NCBI RefSeq assembly: GCF_014596935.1
Contig: NZ_JACVXC010000004.1
Location: forward strand, 186,001-250,000
Reading direction: 5' to 3'
DNA from: Aestuariibaculum suncheonense
GTDB lineage: Bacteria; Bacteroidota; Bacteroidia; Flavobacteriales; Flavobacteriaceae
Length of the DNA stretch: 64,000 nt
Shown here: one piece after another, positions 27,818 to 36,086 of the stretch
How the letters are laid out: the number at the start of each line of letters is the position of its first letter
How positions within the stretch are numbered: the first letter of the stretch is position 1
Position numbers and translations under genes: made by a program
The notes under the pieces: generated by a model
What the model was told of the DNA's origin: nothing
The model's database searches: none
The model's input: the letters and a program-made list of their open reading frames with translations, nothing else

Positions 27818-28447
27818 ATGAAAAAATTCATTTTTCCTTTAGTAGCACTTTCACTTTTCTTATCGTCATGTCACGGATCTAAAAACTTGTTCGGAAATGG
27901 TTTTTCAGCTGAACAAACCGAAATAATCATGTCTAAGGATTCCTTAATACCAATGCGTGTTTATAAAATAACCGACAAAAAAGACTCCTTATTACTTCGT
28001 ACAAAAAGCGCAAAAATAAAAGCTAATCCAAACGATGTTGTGTTACAACATTTTGTAAAACGCCTTTATGCTACCGTTAGAGACAGCCTATCTATGGGTG
28101 TGGGTATTGCTGCGCCTCAAGTAGGAGTTTTGAAAAATATAATCTGGGTACAACGTTTCGATAAAGAGAATTTACCTTTTGAAGTCTATTTGAATCCGGT
28201 AATAAAAGAGTACTCTAAAAAGAAACAAATCTGTAAAGAAGGCTGTTTATCTATTCCCGGAAGAAGCGATACACTTAGCACCAGAGCGTTTAGTATTAAA
28301 ATTGCCTACGACACAATGACCGCTGAACATAAAACCGAAACTATTGAAGGATTTACCTCAGTAATTTTTCAACATGAAATAGACCATTTAAATGGCATCT
28401 TGTACCTAGATCACTTATCAAAAGACATACAAGACGCCAAAAAGTAG
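27818..28447 (+). CDS. Peptide deformylase-like protein with a lipoprotein signal
   Basis: 209 residues. It starts with a lipoprotein signal (MKKFIFPLVALSLFLSSC, lipobox Cys18), so it should be exported and lipid-anchored. The deformylase motifs are all present: GVGIAAPQVG (94-103), EGCLS (141-145) and QHEIDH (185-190), supplying the Cys-His-His metal site and catalytic Glu. Cytoplasmic deformylases remove N-formyl from nascent chains; a periplasmic one would have other substrates, so activity may be retained but the role is unclear. It follows rodA by 33 nt and is convergent with gldC. Confidence 0.88.
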   Translation: MKKFIFPLVALSLFLSSCHGSKNLFGNGFSAEQTEIIMSKDSLIPMRVYKITDKKDSLLLRTKSAKIKANPNDVVLQHFVKRLYATVRDSLSMGVGIAAPQVGVLKNIIWVQRFDKENLPFEVYLNPVIKEYSKKKQICKEGCLSIPGRSDTLSTRAFSIKIAYDTMTAEHKTETIEGFTSVIFQHEIDHLNGILYLDHLSKDIQDAKK

Positions 28448-28449
28448 TT

Positions 28450-28785
28450 TTATTTTTTAAGCTCTAATTTTTCAGCAAAATAATCACAGAAATCTTTCAT
28501 AGTGGCCGTCATTTTTTCATCTTGAGTCGCACGGTGAAAAGTATCGCTCATGGCTACTAAAGTTTGATGGAAAAACACTTTCATCTCATCAACAGGCATA
28601 TCTTTTGTCCATAAGTCGATGCGCAAAGTTTCCTGAGCGTTCGAATCCCAAACCGAAAGTAACATAGCTTTTGCTTCTTCTTGTGTAATTCCGCCATCTT
28701 CAGCTGTCCAAAGTAATTTCTCCGGAATTCTGTTTTCGTCAAGTTCTACTTGAAGTTCTATTTTTGAAGTATGATTTTTAGACAT
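28450..28785 (-). CDS. gldC: Gliding motility protein GldC
   Basis: 111 residues with no signal peptide. The sequence, with KIELQVELDENRIPEKLLWTA, AKAMLLSVWDS and LRIDLWTKDMPVDEMKVFF, matches GldC. In Flavobacterium johnsoniae gldC lies directly after gldB, and its loss impairs but does not abolish gliding spread. Here its start codon immediately follows the gldB stop. Biochemical function unknown. Confidence 0.95.
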   Translation of the reverse strand: MSKNHTSKIELQVELDENRIPEKLLWTAEDGGITQEEAKAMLLSVWDSNAQETLRIDLWTKDMPVDEMKVFFHQTLVAMSDTFHRATQDEKMTATMKDFCDYFAEKLELKK

Positions 28786-29748
28786 TTATTTTCTTGGTTT
28801 AAACTTTGAATTATTAAAAATTTCTTCAGCATTGGTTATCAGCATATCTTTTAAAGACACCTCATTATGTTGCATATATGCTCTAACAATCTGCCATCCT
28901 ATATATTGTCCCAGTTGCCCGGGTGATTCTGAATCGATTCCTTCCAAATAAAATTTAGAAAATGGTGCTTCAGCTATAAATCGTCCTGATAATTTGGAAT
29001 CGGTACTAAATAACATTTCGCGCTCTACAAAATAACGCCAGATATAACTTTCGTTGGTTTGTGCCCATTCTAATTCTTCTTCAGTATACCCTATTCTTGA
29101 AGCTTCGGATTTAAATGGCACCATAACATCTTTAAAGTACAGTTGCTTTCCGAAATAAATCATCTCATCTAAAAAGGTTCGGTTATGAATCGGGTAGATG
29201 TATTTTTTCGCATATTCACCAGCCAAATCGACTACGATATGCTCCTTATTAAAATTTTCTCGCAGATACACAGGGATACTCTGGTAAAACTCATGGTCTG
29301 AACCTAAATAATTATCTAAAGCCACAATATCAATAGTATCTGTTACAATAACCCGGTTTCTATAGTCTACATCGCTAGTTACTGTAATAATTCTTGGCAC
29401 CTGAAATTCTGGGAAATAATATTTAAGATGATTGAAAAGTGATTCAACTTCTAATTCGGTTTGTGAAAAATTATTAAAGGTTTTATTCACCTCTTTAAAC
29501 AGTAGCTTTTGTAAACTATCTGAAGCCTTGGCTAGCCAGAACGAGTCGGTATATTTTTCCGAAAACATAAATGGGTAAGCCTGTTTTAAATCTGGTAGTT
29601 TAGAGTCTGTTACCTGAGCAAATAGCACATCAAACCGTTCTACATTAGCATCGATGTTAATCTTTGCAATCTCGTTTTCTAATTGATCTTCCTTTTTGCA
29701 AGAAATCACACTCACTAAAAAAATTAACAACAATAATCCCTGTTTCAT
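28786..29748 (-). CDS. gldB: Gliding motility lipoprotein GldB
   Basis: 320 residues. The lipoprotein signal ends at Cys17 (SVISC). The body contains NVERFDVLFAQV near the start and IVVDLAGEYAKKYIYPIHNRT and PGQLGQYIGWQIVRAYM later, typical of GldB. GldB is required for gliding in Flavobacterium johnsoniae; the fold resembles metallopeptidase-like DUF2268 proteins (a general impression, not tested). Divergent from nadE; forms an operon with gldC. Confidence 0.95.
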   Translation of the reverse strand: MKQGLLLLIFLVSVISCKKEDQLENEIAKINIDANVERFDVLFAQVTDSKLPDLKQAYPFMFSEKYTDSFWLAKASDSLQKLLFKEVNKTFNNFSQTELEVESLFNHLKYYFPEFQVPRIITVTSDVDYRNRVIVTDTIDIVALDNYLGSDHEFYQSIPVYLRENFNKEHIVVDLAGEYAKKYIYPIHNRTFLDEMIYFGKQLYFKDVMVPFKSEASRIGYTEEELEWAQTNESYIWRYFVEREMLFSTDSKLSGRFIAEAPFSKFYLEGIDSESPGQLGQYIGWQIVRAYMQHNEVSLKDMLITNAEEIFNNSKFKPRK

Positions 29749-29840
29749 ATAAAACTTAAACGCTATAAATTTTTATTAATTGGTCGATTCGTTTATTTTT
29801 GTTTGCAAAGGTACTATTCTTAGAATTAAATTCATTTAAT

Positions 29841-30629
29841 ATGCAAACAGAAAAAGTTGTAGACTATATAGTTCATTGGCTTAAAGATTACGCTACAAAA
29901 GCTGGCGTTAAAGGTTTTGTAATTGGAGTTTCTGGCGGAATTGATTCTGCCGTAACCTCAACACTTTGTGCCAAGACAGGTTTACCACTTTTATGTTTAG
30001 AGATGCCTATACATCAAGCCCCTAATCAGGTAACTCGCGCACTGAATCATATTAAATGGTTACAATCTAATTTTAACGACGTTACTATGACTCAGGTAAA
30101 CTTAACACCAGTCTTCGATAGTTTAGTTGCTTCATTACCTCCTGTAGAAAATGAAGAAGATCGTTTTATGTCTTTGGCAAATACCAGAGCACGATTACGT
30201 ATGACCTCGCTTTACTACTTTGCGGCTTTAGATAAACTTTTAGTTGCTGGAACAGGGAATAAAGTAGAAGATTTTGGAGTTGGTTTCTACACAAAGTATG
30301 GAGACGGTGGCGTGGATTTAAGCCCCATTGCAGATTTATACAAAACTCAGGTTTACGACATCGCAAAATATTTAGGTGTTAATCAGGAAATTATTGATGC
30401 TGCTCCAACCGATGGCCTTTGGGGTGATGACCGTACCGACGAAGATCAAATTGGTGCATCTTATCCAGAATTGGAATGGGCTATGGAGATGGATCGTCAG
30501 GGAAAAACGGCAGACGATTTCGAAGGAAGAGCTCTAGAGGTTTTCAAAATCTATAAACGCCTTAACTCCGCTAACAAACATAAGATGATTCCTATACCTG
30601 TTTGCGAAATTCCAAACAATTTACTTTAA
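29841..30629 (+). CDS. nadE: NAD synthetase, ammonia-dependent NadE
   Basis: About 262 residues from the ATG at 29841; the frame opens further upstream at a TTG, but that region looks like promoter. The PP-loop is GVSGGIDSAVTSTL. Other family marks are GTGNKVEDFGVGFYTKYGDGGVDLSPIADLYKTQV (split over the NaAD-adenylate site) and PTDGLWGDDRTDEDQIG. With about 262 residues and no glutaminase domain it should use ammonia to make NAD from deamido-NAD. Divergent from gldB. Confidence 0.95.
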   Translation: MQTEKVVDYIVHWLKDYATKAGVKGFVIGVSGGIDSAVTSTLCAKTGLPLLCLEMPIHQAPNQVTRALNHIKWLQSNFNDVTMTQVNLTPVFDSLVASLPPVENEEDRFMSLANTRARLRMTSLYYFAALDKLLVAGTGNKVEDFGVGFYTKYGDGGVDLSPIADLYKTQVYDIAKYLGVNQEIIDAAPTDGLWGDDRTDEDQIGASYPELEWAMEMDRQGKTADDFEGRALEVFKIYKRLNSANKHKMIPIPVCEIPNNLL

Positions 30630-30632
30630 TTA

Positions 30633-30663
30633 TTGCAAATCACATAAAATTTACCTACTTTTG
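30633..30663 (+). promoter_or_regulatory. Sigma-A promoter for the response-regulator gene
   Basis: TTG (30633-30635), 20-nt spacer, TACTTTTG (30656-30663): a good match to the Bacteroidota promoter, 64 nt upstream of the start codon. Confidence 0.7.
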
Positions 30664-30726
30664 TCATAAGCTTATTCTCTCAATTATAATAACCTCTCTA
30701 ACTAATTATAATAAAGCTTTAAAATT

Positions 30727-31356
30727 ATGGTAAAAGTATTAATAGCAGACAATCACCCTATTACCAGGAAAGGGCTTGAGGTTCTATTCTCAGCATCTTC
30801 TAACATTAAAATTGTAGGAAGTGTTGACAACGGCGAAGCCGCAATGGAATTCATCAAAAATAATCCTGTAGACATCCTTTTAACAGAAGCAGATCTTCCA
30901 AAATTAAACGGGTTAACCATTTTACGTTATCTTAAAAAAGATTATCCAGACGTAAAAACTATCATTTTTAGTGGTGAACCAGAAGAAGTTTATGCCATTA
31001 ACGCCATTAAAGCCGGCGCTAACGGTTATTTACACAAATCTGTAAACGTTATCACAATTAATGAAGCCATCTTAAAAGTAGCTGAAGGCGGCATTTATTT
31101 AAGTAACGAGTTAACACAACAGTTAGCATTTGGAAGCCGAGCTAGTAAATCTGGAACTTTCTACAAAAAACTTTCTACTCGAGAAGCCGAAGTTTTAAAA
31201 CTTCTGACTATTGGTAAAAAGAATAAGGAAATTTCTAAGGAGCTTGATATTAACGAGAAAACCGTTAGTACTTATAAAGCGCGTTTAATGCGTAAATTAA
31301 AAGTAACTAACTTGGTAGATTTAGTTAATCAAGCCAAGCTTAAAGAATCGTTATAG
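30727..31356 (+). CDS. NarL/FixJ-type response regulator with Glu at the phospho-acceptor position
   Basis: 209 residues: receiver domain (1-120) and LuxR-type HTH (about 145-205, LSTREAEVLKLLTIGKKNKEISKELDI). The receiver keeps the Ser and Lys switch residues (IIFSG, HKS), but the phospho-acceptor Asp is replaced by Glu54 (LLTEADLP) and the acidic pair is Asp8-Asn9. Phosphorylation is therefore unlikely, and Glu may mimic the phosphorylated state (inference). No histidine kinase is adjacent. It converges on dnaG with a 6-nt overlap of the 3' ends. Confidence 0.9.
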   Translation: MVKVLIADNHPITRKGLEVLFSASSNIKIVGSVDNGEAAMEFIKNNPVDILLTEADLPKLNGLTILRYLKKDYPDVKTIIFSGEPEEVYAINAIKAGANGYLHKSVNVITINEAILKVAEGGIYLSNELTQQLAFGSRASKSGTFYKKLSTREAEVLKLLTIGKKNKEISKELDINEKTVSTYKARLMRKLKVTNLVDLVNQAKLKESL

Positions 31357-33318
31357 AACACGATTTAGTTTTCTAGACAACAACATTTTCAAACCAGAAT
31401 AGTCTTTAACTTCTTCAAGAATATTTCTATTTACATCAGCTTTATTGGCTAATGTTTCTTGTTGAAATTCCTTGACTTTTTGGTCGATTAAAAAACAACG
31501 GAGGTTAAGTATAGTTTCACTAACTAATTGCGCAACGCTATGCTGTTTTTCTTTAGGAAAAATATCCATGCGTTGCCAATTATCTAGTGTATAGCGTTCA
31601 TCTTCCATCAAGATGTTAGAAATCTCATAACCCATATCCGGGTCTACCGAATTAATAAAACTTTTCAGTTCGAAATTTTCATTCTGATTCAGCGCTTCAA
31701 TAATCGTATAGTATATGCTTTTAAACTGAGGATTACCGAATTGCATTTCGTCGTCCTGTAAGTCTAAATATATTTTTTCAAATACTTTTGCGGTATGAAT
31801 TACAGGTTCTAACTCTAATTCGCCTTTATCATTTTCCTTTAACACCAGATCTTCAAACTCTTCCGATTTGTTCCCGTAAAGCAATAAAATTTCAATAATT
31901 TTTCGTTCTAACAAATACTGAACGTCAACCTTTTTGACTGCTGCAGTCTGCTGCTGATTCTTAATAACGTCGAAGACTTTATAATCTTCTCTAGCCGACT
32001 TACCATCTTCTTTGGCTGCTTTATTACTGATTTGAGCGAGCGTACTGAATAACACATCTTCGCTGATATCCATAATGCGAGCACATTCCTGAATATAAAT
32101 TTCCTTCTTAATCTGATCGGGAATTTTCGAGATGCTGTTAACAATATCTCTAACCGTTTCGGCCTTTTTTATCGGGTCATTTTTAGATTCTTCGAATAAT
32201 ATAGAAGCCTTAAACTGAATGAAGTCTTTAGAATTTTCATTTAAATAATCTGTTAATTCTTCCAACGTATTTTGTCTGGCAAAACTATCAGGATCTTCGC
32301 CTTCGGGAAACGAACATACCTTAACATTCATACCTTGTTCCAAAATTAAATCAATCCCTCTTAGTGAAGCGCGCATACCTGCTGCATCACCATCAAACAG
32401 CACGGTAATATTTTTGGTCAATCGGTTGATTAATCGAATCTGCTCCGAAGTTAAAGCAGTTCCTGACGAAGACACCACATTGGTCACCCCAGTTTGATAA
32501 AACTGAATCACATCGGTATACCCTTCAACTAAGTAACAGTTATCTTCTTTGGCAATACTTTGCTTCGCGTCATAAATTCCGTAGAGCACATTACTTTTAT
32601 GGTAAATATCACTTTCCGGGGAATTTAGATACTTGGCAGCCTTTTTATCATTGATTAAAATACGACCACCAAACCCAAGCACACGACCACTCATACTTTT
32701 AATCGGAAACATCACACGACCTTTAAAGCGGTCGAAACGCTTATCGTCTTTAACGATTGTAAGTCCTGTTTTTTCTAGATACTCTAAGCTGTAACCTTTT
32801 TTTAAAGCCTCATCGGTAAAGGCCTGCCACTCGTCAAGTGAATACCCTAAATCGAAACGTTTAATGGTTTCATCGGTAAATCCACGTTCTTTAAAATAAC
32901 TTAATCCTATGGATTTTCCCTGATCGGTTTTATGAAGAATTTTTTGAAAATACGAACTGGCAAATTCACTTACCAAATATAAACTTTCACGTTCGTTGGC
33001 TTTTTCCTTTTGTTCATCACTTTGCTCGGTCTCCTCTATTTCAATATTGTACTTTTTGGCTAAATACTTAATCGCCTCCGGATACGTAAAATGTTCATGT
33101 TCCATTAAAAATGACACTACGGTACCCCCTTTTCCAGTTGAGAAATCCTTCCAGATTTGCTTTACGGGCGACACCATAAAACTTGGCGAACGCTCGTCGC
33201 TAAACGGACTTAATCCTTTGAAATTGCTCCCCGCTTTTTTTAGCTGAACAAAATCACCGATAACCTCCTCTACACGGGCGGTTTCAAAAACTAAATCTAT
33301 AGAGGCTGGAGAAATCAA
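31351..33318 (-). CDS. dnaG: DNA primase DnaG lacking the zinc ligands
   Basis: 655 residues. The N-terminal zinc-binding domain is recognisable (GLSPFSDERSPSFMVSP...IWKDFSTGKGG), but the four CHCC ligands are Ser37, Ser40, Asp58 and Thr61. The catalytic core (RFKGRVMFPI, YLVEGYTDVI with the Toprim Glu, LFDGDAAGMRA) and a long C-terminal helicase-binding region follow. It makes RNA primers at the replication fork. The rest of the protein is complete, so the missing zinc site seems tolerated rather than degenerative. It converges on the response-regulator gene. Confidence 0.95.
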   Translation of the reverse strand: MISPASIDLVFETARVEEVIGDFVQLKKAGSNFKGLSPFSDERSPSFMVSPVKQIWKDFSTGKGGTVVSFLMEHEHFTYPEAIKYLAKKYNIEIEETEQSDEQKEKANERESLYLVSEFASSYFQKILHKTDQGKSIGLSYFKERGFTDETIKRFDLGYSLDEWQAFTDEALKKGYSLEYLEKTGLTIVKDDKRFDRFKGRVMFPIKSMSGRVLGFGGRILINDKKAAKYLNSPESDIYHKSNVLYGIYDAKQSIAKEDNCYLVEGYTDVIQFYQTGVTNVVSSSGTALTSEQIRLINRLTKNITVLFDGDAAGMRASLRGIDLILEQGMNVKVCSFPEGEDPDSFARQNTLEELTDYLNENSKDFIQFKASILFEESKNDPIKKAETVRDIVNSISKIPDQIKKEIYIQECARIMDISEDVLFSTLAQISNKAAKEDGKSAREDYKVFDVIKNQQQTAAVKKVDVQYLLERKIIEILLLYGNKSEEFEDLVLKENDKGELELEPVIHTAKVFEKIYLDLQDDEMQFGNPQFKSIYYTIIEALNQNENFELKSFINSVDPDMGYEISNILMEDERYTLDNWQRMDIFPKEKQHSVAQLVSETILNLRCFLIDQKVKEFQQETLANKADVNRNILEEVKDYSGLKMLLSRKLNRVL

Positions 33319-33448
33319 GTTGTATTATTTTAAATTTTTAAAGACTGAATTATTTCTAATTTCCGAAACAAAAATACGCATGTAAATGCTAATGACCATC
33401 AAAAATACTTTCTGATTTAAAGCCTAAAATACGAATATTAATTTCAAC

Positions 33449-33478
33449 AAAAAAGCGACACAAAACCTGCATCGCTTT
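33449..33478 (-). terminator. Intrinsic terminator after the ECF-module membrane protein
   Basis: AAAGCGA / TCGCTTT arms (33452-33458 and 33472-33478) with a 13-nt loop; on the minus strand a T run follows. It lies directly after the stop of the 360-residue gene. Confidence 0.7.
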
Positions 33479-33484
33479 CGTAAT

Positions 33485-34567
33485 TTAATCAACATCAAAC
33501 CGGAGTCCGAGAGAAATATTATTTTGTCGGACATCCTGATCTTTAAAGAGCGGCGACAAATCGTATTTCACATAAAGAGCCACATCGTTTATTGCTAAAT
33601 ATCCGCTTAGTCCATAAACCAGATTACTGGTATTAAAACTGCGTTTTTGCTTTTCTTTAGAACGATCGCCATCGGCTGTGTATTTTAATTTCTGGCGCGT
33701 TCCTACATTAAAACCGCCATAACCACCAAGACCTATTTTAAATTGATTTTTAGTTGAATATCTGAAATAATTTTCGCGTTCAATTTTCTTAGACGGTCCG
33801 AACTCAAAATGTACTGGGAACACTAAATTAGAAACTGAAAGTTTTGCTTTTTTTAGTTCATAAGGAAAAGGCTCTAAAAATGTTTGATCGCCATCCTGAA
33901 AAAAATACTGATTATCGGCAGCCTTTAATCCGTTAATTTGAAGTGACCATCCGTATTTTAATCTCATAAAGTTAGACTCTTTAAACACTCTGGTTTTCCA
34001 GGCCCAACCCATTTCAAAGAAACGAGAACCACCAAATTTATAAGGTGAATCGTCTAACTTCTCTCCTTCTATTATAGCGTTGTTAAAACCAAAGGCTAAT
34101 ACGAAATCACTCGTGGTGCGTTTATCATATTTTCTTGGCTTATCATCCTTTTTCTCTCCAACGAACACAAAACTTTCACTGGTTTCATCTCCAGTTCCAA
34201 TTCGAATGATAACATTTTCATTTTCTTCGTCGATAATATAGTCGTCTTCATTACGCTTAAGAAGTTCAATTTTATTATCGACAATAGCCACGCGGTTTTC
34301 AATATTTAATGCGCGTTTCTTCGCTGCTTCTTTCTTTAAAATATCCGCTTCCAAACTCGTTAACTCACCTTTTTCAAGCCTGACATTAATAGCTTCTACT
34401 TCTTGCTTCAACAAGTCGCGTTCCTGACTTTGAATCGCTTCTTTTTCTTTTAATAAAAGTTCGATTTTCTCTTTGTTATTAACATTTTGAATGGTGTCTT
34501 GTGCATTGATGAATTGCACGCTTAAACACAATGCCGTAAGCACTAAAATTTTAGTAATGATTTGCAT
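33485..34567 (-). CDS. Exported coiled-coil/outer-membrane beta-barrel-like protein
   Basis: 360 residues. A signal peptide (to about residue 22, FINAQ) is followed by a charged helical segment (about 27-110, rich in Glu, Lys and Leu) and then alternating hydrophobic strands with many Gly, Tyr and Phe, ending LRFDVD. This suggests an outer-membrane barrel with a periplasmic coiled coil (inference). It is third gene after an ECF sigma factor and anti-sigma-like protein, so it is probably part of, or a target of, that envelope-stress module. No named family recognised. Confidence 0.65.
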   Translation of the reverse strand: MQIITKILVLTALCLSVQFINAQDTIQNVNNKEKIELLLKEKEAIQSQERDLLKQEVEAINVRLEKGELTSLEADILKKEAAKKRALNIENRVAIVDNKIELLKRNEDDYIIDEENENVIIRIGTGDETSESFVFVGEKKDDKPRKYDKRTTSDFVLAFGFNNAIIEGEKLDDSPYKFGGSRFFEMGWAWKTRVFKESNFMRLKYGWSLQINGLKAADNQYFFQDGDQTFLEPFPYELKKAKLSVSNLVFPVHFEFGPSKKIERENYFRYSTKNQFKIGLGGYGGFNVGTRQKLKYTADGDRSKEKQKRSFNTSNLVYGLSGYLAINDVALYVKYDLSPLFKDQDVRQNNISLGLRFDVD

Positions 34568-34625
34568 AACTGTTCGTTTTTTCCCGAATCGGGTTTTGAT
34601 TAATATGATTTGATTGAATGATGAT

Positions 34626-35342
34626 TTATTGATTACGTTGTGCTACTGCTGTTTTCACGGTTCCGAAACTGGTTTTAATAGCTTCGAACACTTTACTTCT
34701 AAACGACTGATCTAACTCGGTTTCTACATCCTGAAGTAATGCATCGGCATCAACAACTCCTGTCGACTGATTGATAATTCTTTGCTTGTTGATGCCTCGT
34801 TGCGCTTCAAGAAGCAAAGCTTCAATATCGTCGTCTGTCACTTCTTTATTCTGAGTCATTAAATCGTTTACCTTAGCAATGACTTCTTTTACTTTTTGGT
34901 CTTCGAAACTCAGTTCCTTTTTAATTTGATTATTAGCATTTTGCTCCTCTTCAGTTATTATGGGTTGTTCCTGAACTATTTCAATGGGTTCTTCTTGTTT
35001 TGGCAGTATAGCATTCTGTTTTATTTCCATGAACTCCTCAACGGGCTTAACTGCTTTTTTCACATCATTTTTCAAAGTATCCTTCTGAACTTCTTCAACT
35101 GTTTTAACTGGGTTATTAACAATAACAGGTACCACTTCATTAGTTTTAAAAAATAAAGATACTGTGAATAATATTCCAATAAAACCAGCGGCTATTCCTA
35201 ACCACCAATAGGTTTTGTTACTGGACGCATTTTCATTTTCATCTAATCGCTTTGAAAGGCTATTCCATGCCTCTGGAGAAGGTTTCATGCTCCTGTTTTC
35301 AAGCTTCTCCTTCATATACTTTTCAAAATCAGTTCGTGCCAT
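34626..35342 (-). CDS. Anti-sigma-factor-like single-pass membrane protein
   Basis: About 238 residues from ATG 35342 (MARTDFEKYMKEKLE); the longer upstream frame lies inside the sigma gene. A short cytoplasmic N-terminal part with a SPEAWNSLSKRLDE stretch is followed by one transmembrane helix (about 50-70) and a long polar domain rich in Glu, Val and Pro. Its start overlaps the end of the ECF sigma gene by 14 nt. Position and topology fit an anti-sigma factor that holds the sigma at the membrane, but no classical zinc anti-sigma motif is seen. Confidence 0.65.
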   Translation of the reverse strand: MARTDFEKYMKEKLENRSMKPSPEAWNSLSKRLDENENASSNKTYWWLGIAAGFIGILFTVSLFFKTNEVVPVIVNNPVKTVEEVQKDTLKNDVKKAVKPVEEFMEIKQNAILPKQEEPIEIVQEQPIITEEEQNANNQIKKELSFEDQKVKEVIAKVNDLMTQNKEVTDDDIEALLLEAQRGINKQRIINQSTGVVDADALLQDVETELDQSFRSKVFEAIKTSFGTVKTAVAQRNQ

Positions 35343-35904
35343 AGCTTGTTTTATTTCTGTTTTTAATTTTTTCCTGTAAAAGCTTCCTCGCTTTAAACAA
35401 TTGCGACTTAGACGTACTTTCTGCAATATTCAAAAGTTCTGCAATTTCCTGATGTTTATATCCTTGAATGGCATACATAACAAATACAATTTTATAGCCT
35501 TCAGGTAACTCGTCAATAAGTCGCTGTATGTCTTCAACTTCGATTTCGGTTTCTATATTATTGGTAAACTCATTTTTAAAGTCTAGCTCTTCAACAGCAA
35601 ACTCAATATCTTTTTGTTGTCTTAGATAAGAAATAGATTCCCGAACCATAATTCTTCTCATCCACCCCTCAAAACTTCCTTCTCCCCTAAAACTTTTTAA
35701 ATTGGTAAATACTTTAAAAAAGCCATTCATCATAATCTCTTCAGCTTGATATACATCCTTTACATAGTATCGACAAATACTCAACATTTTTGGTGCATGT
35801 AATTCGAACAACATATGCTGCGCCTCACGGTTGTTTTTTACAGCCCGTTTTATAAGTGTCGATTCGTTTTTATGAAGTTGTATAACTTTCAATAAAGAGT
35901 TCAT
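35329..35904 (-). CDS. ECF-type RNA polymerase sigma factor (sigma-70 family)
   Basis: 191 residues. Region 2 (AEEIMMNGFFKVFTNLKSFRGEGSFEGWMRRI) binds core polymerase and the -10 element; region 4 (LPEGYKIVFVMYAIQGYKHQEIAELLNIAESTSKSQLFKARKLL) is a helix-turn-helix for the -35. Only regions 2 and 4 are present, as in ECF factors. It is first in a three-gene unit with the anti-sigma-like and barrel-like proteins. No self-promoter motif was identified. Confidence 0.92.
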   Translation of the reverse strand: MNSLLKVIQLHKNESTLIKRAVKNNREAQHMLFELHAPKMLSICRYYVKDVYQAEEIMMNGFFKVFTNLKSFRGEGSFEGWMRRIMVRESISYLRQQKDIEFAVEELDFKNEFTNNIETEIEVEDIQRLIDELPEGYKIVFVMYAIQGYKHQEIAELLNIAESTSKSQLFKARKLLQEKIKNRNKTSYGTN

Positions 35905-36086
35905 TTAGTCTTCTATTTTAATAGACGGGAATTTTTATGCAATAGTTGCCTGAGCTTTTATTTTTTTTTAAAGAAAAGCTAAAAAACAAGCACCAAGCAT
36001 CTAAAGCTCGTACTAAAATAATTCAAAATATAATATGAAGCTTTAAGCAGATATATGCTTTTGAAGTGTGTATAGAAAATAAAAAA

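Noticed and set aside
29799-29840. Extension of NadE to the upstream TTG
   Set aside because: The added 14 residues fall in probable promoter/leader sequence (TATTTTTG nearby), and the ATG at 29841 gives the usual NadE length and start.
36000-36086. AT-rich stretch after the prenyl synthase gene as a terminator
   Set aside because: No stem with adequate G/C pairs and a T run could be found.
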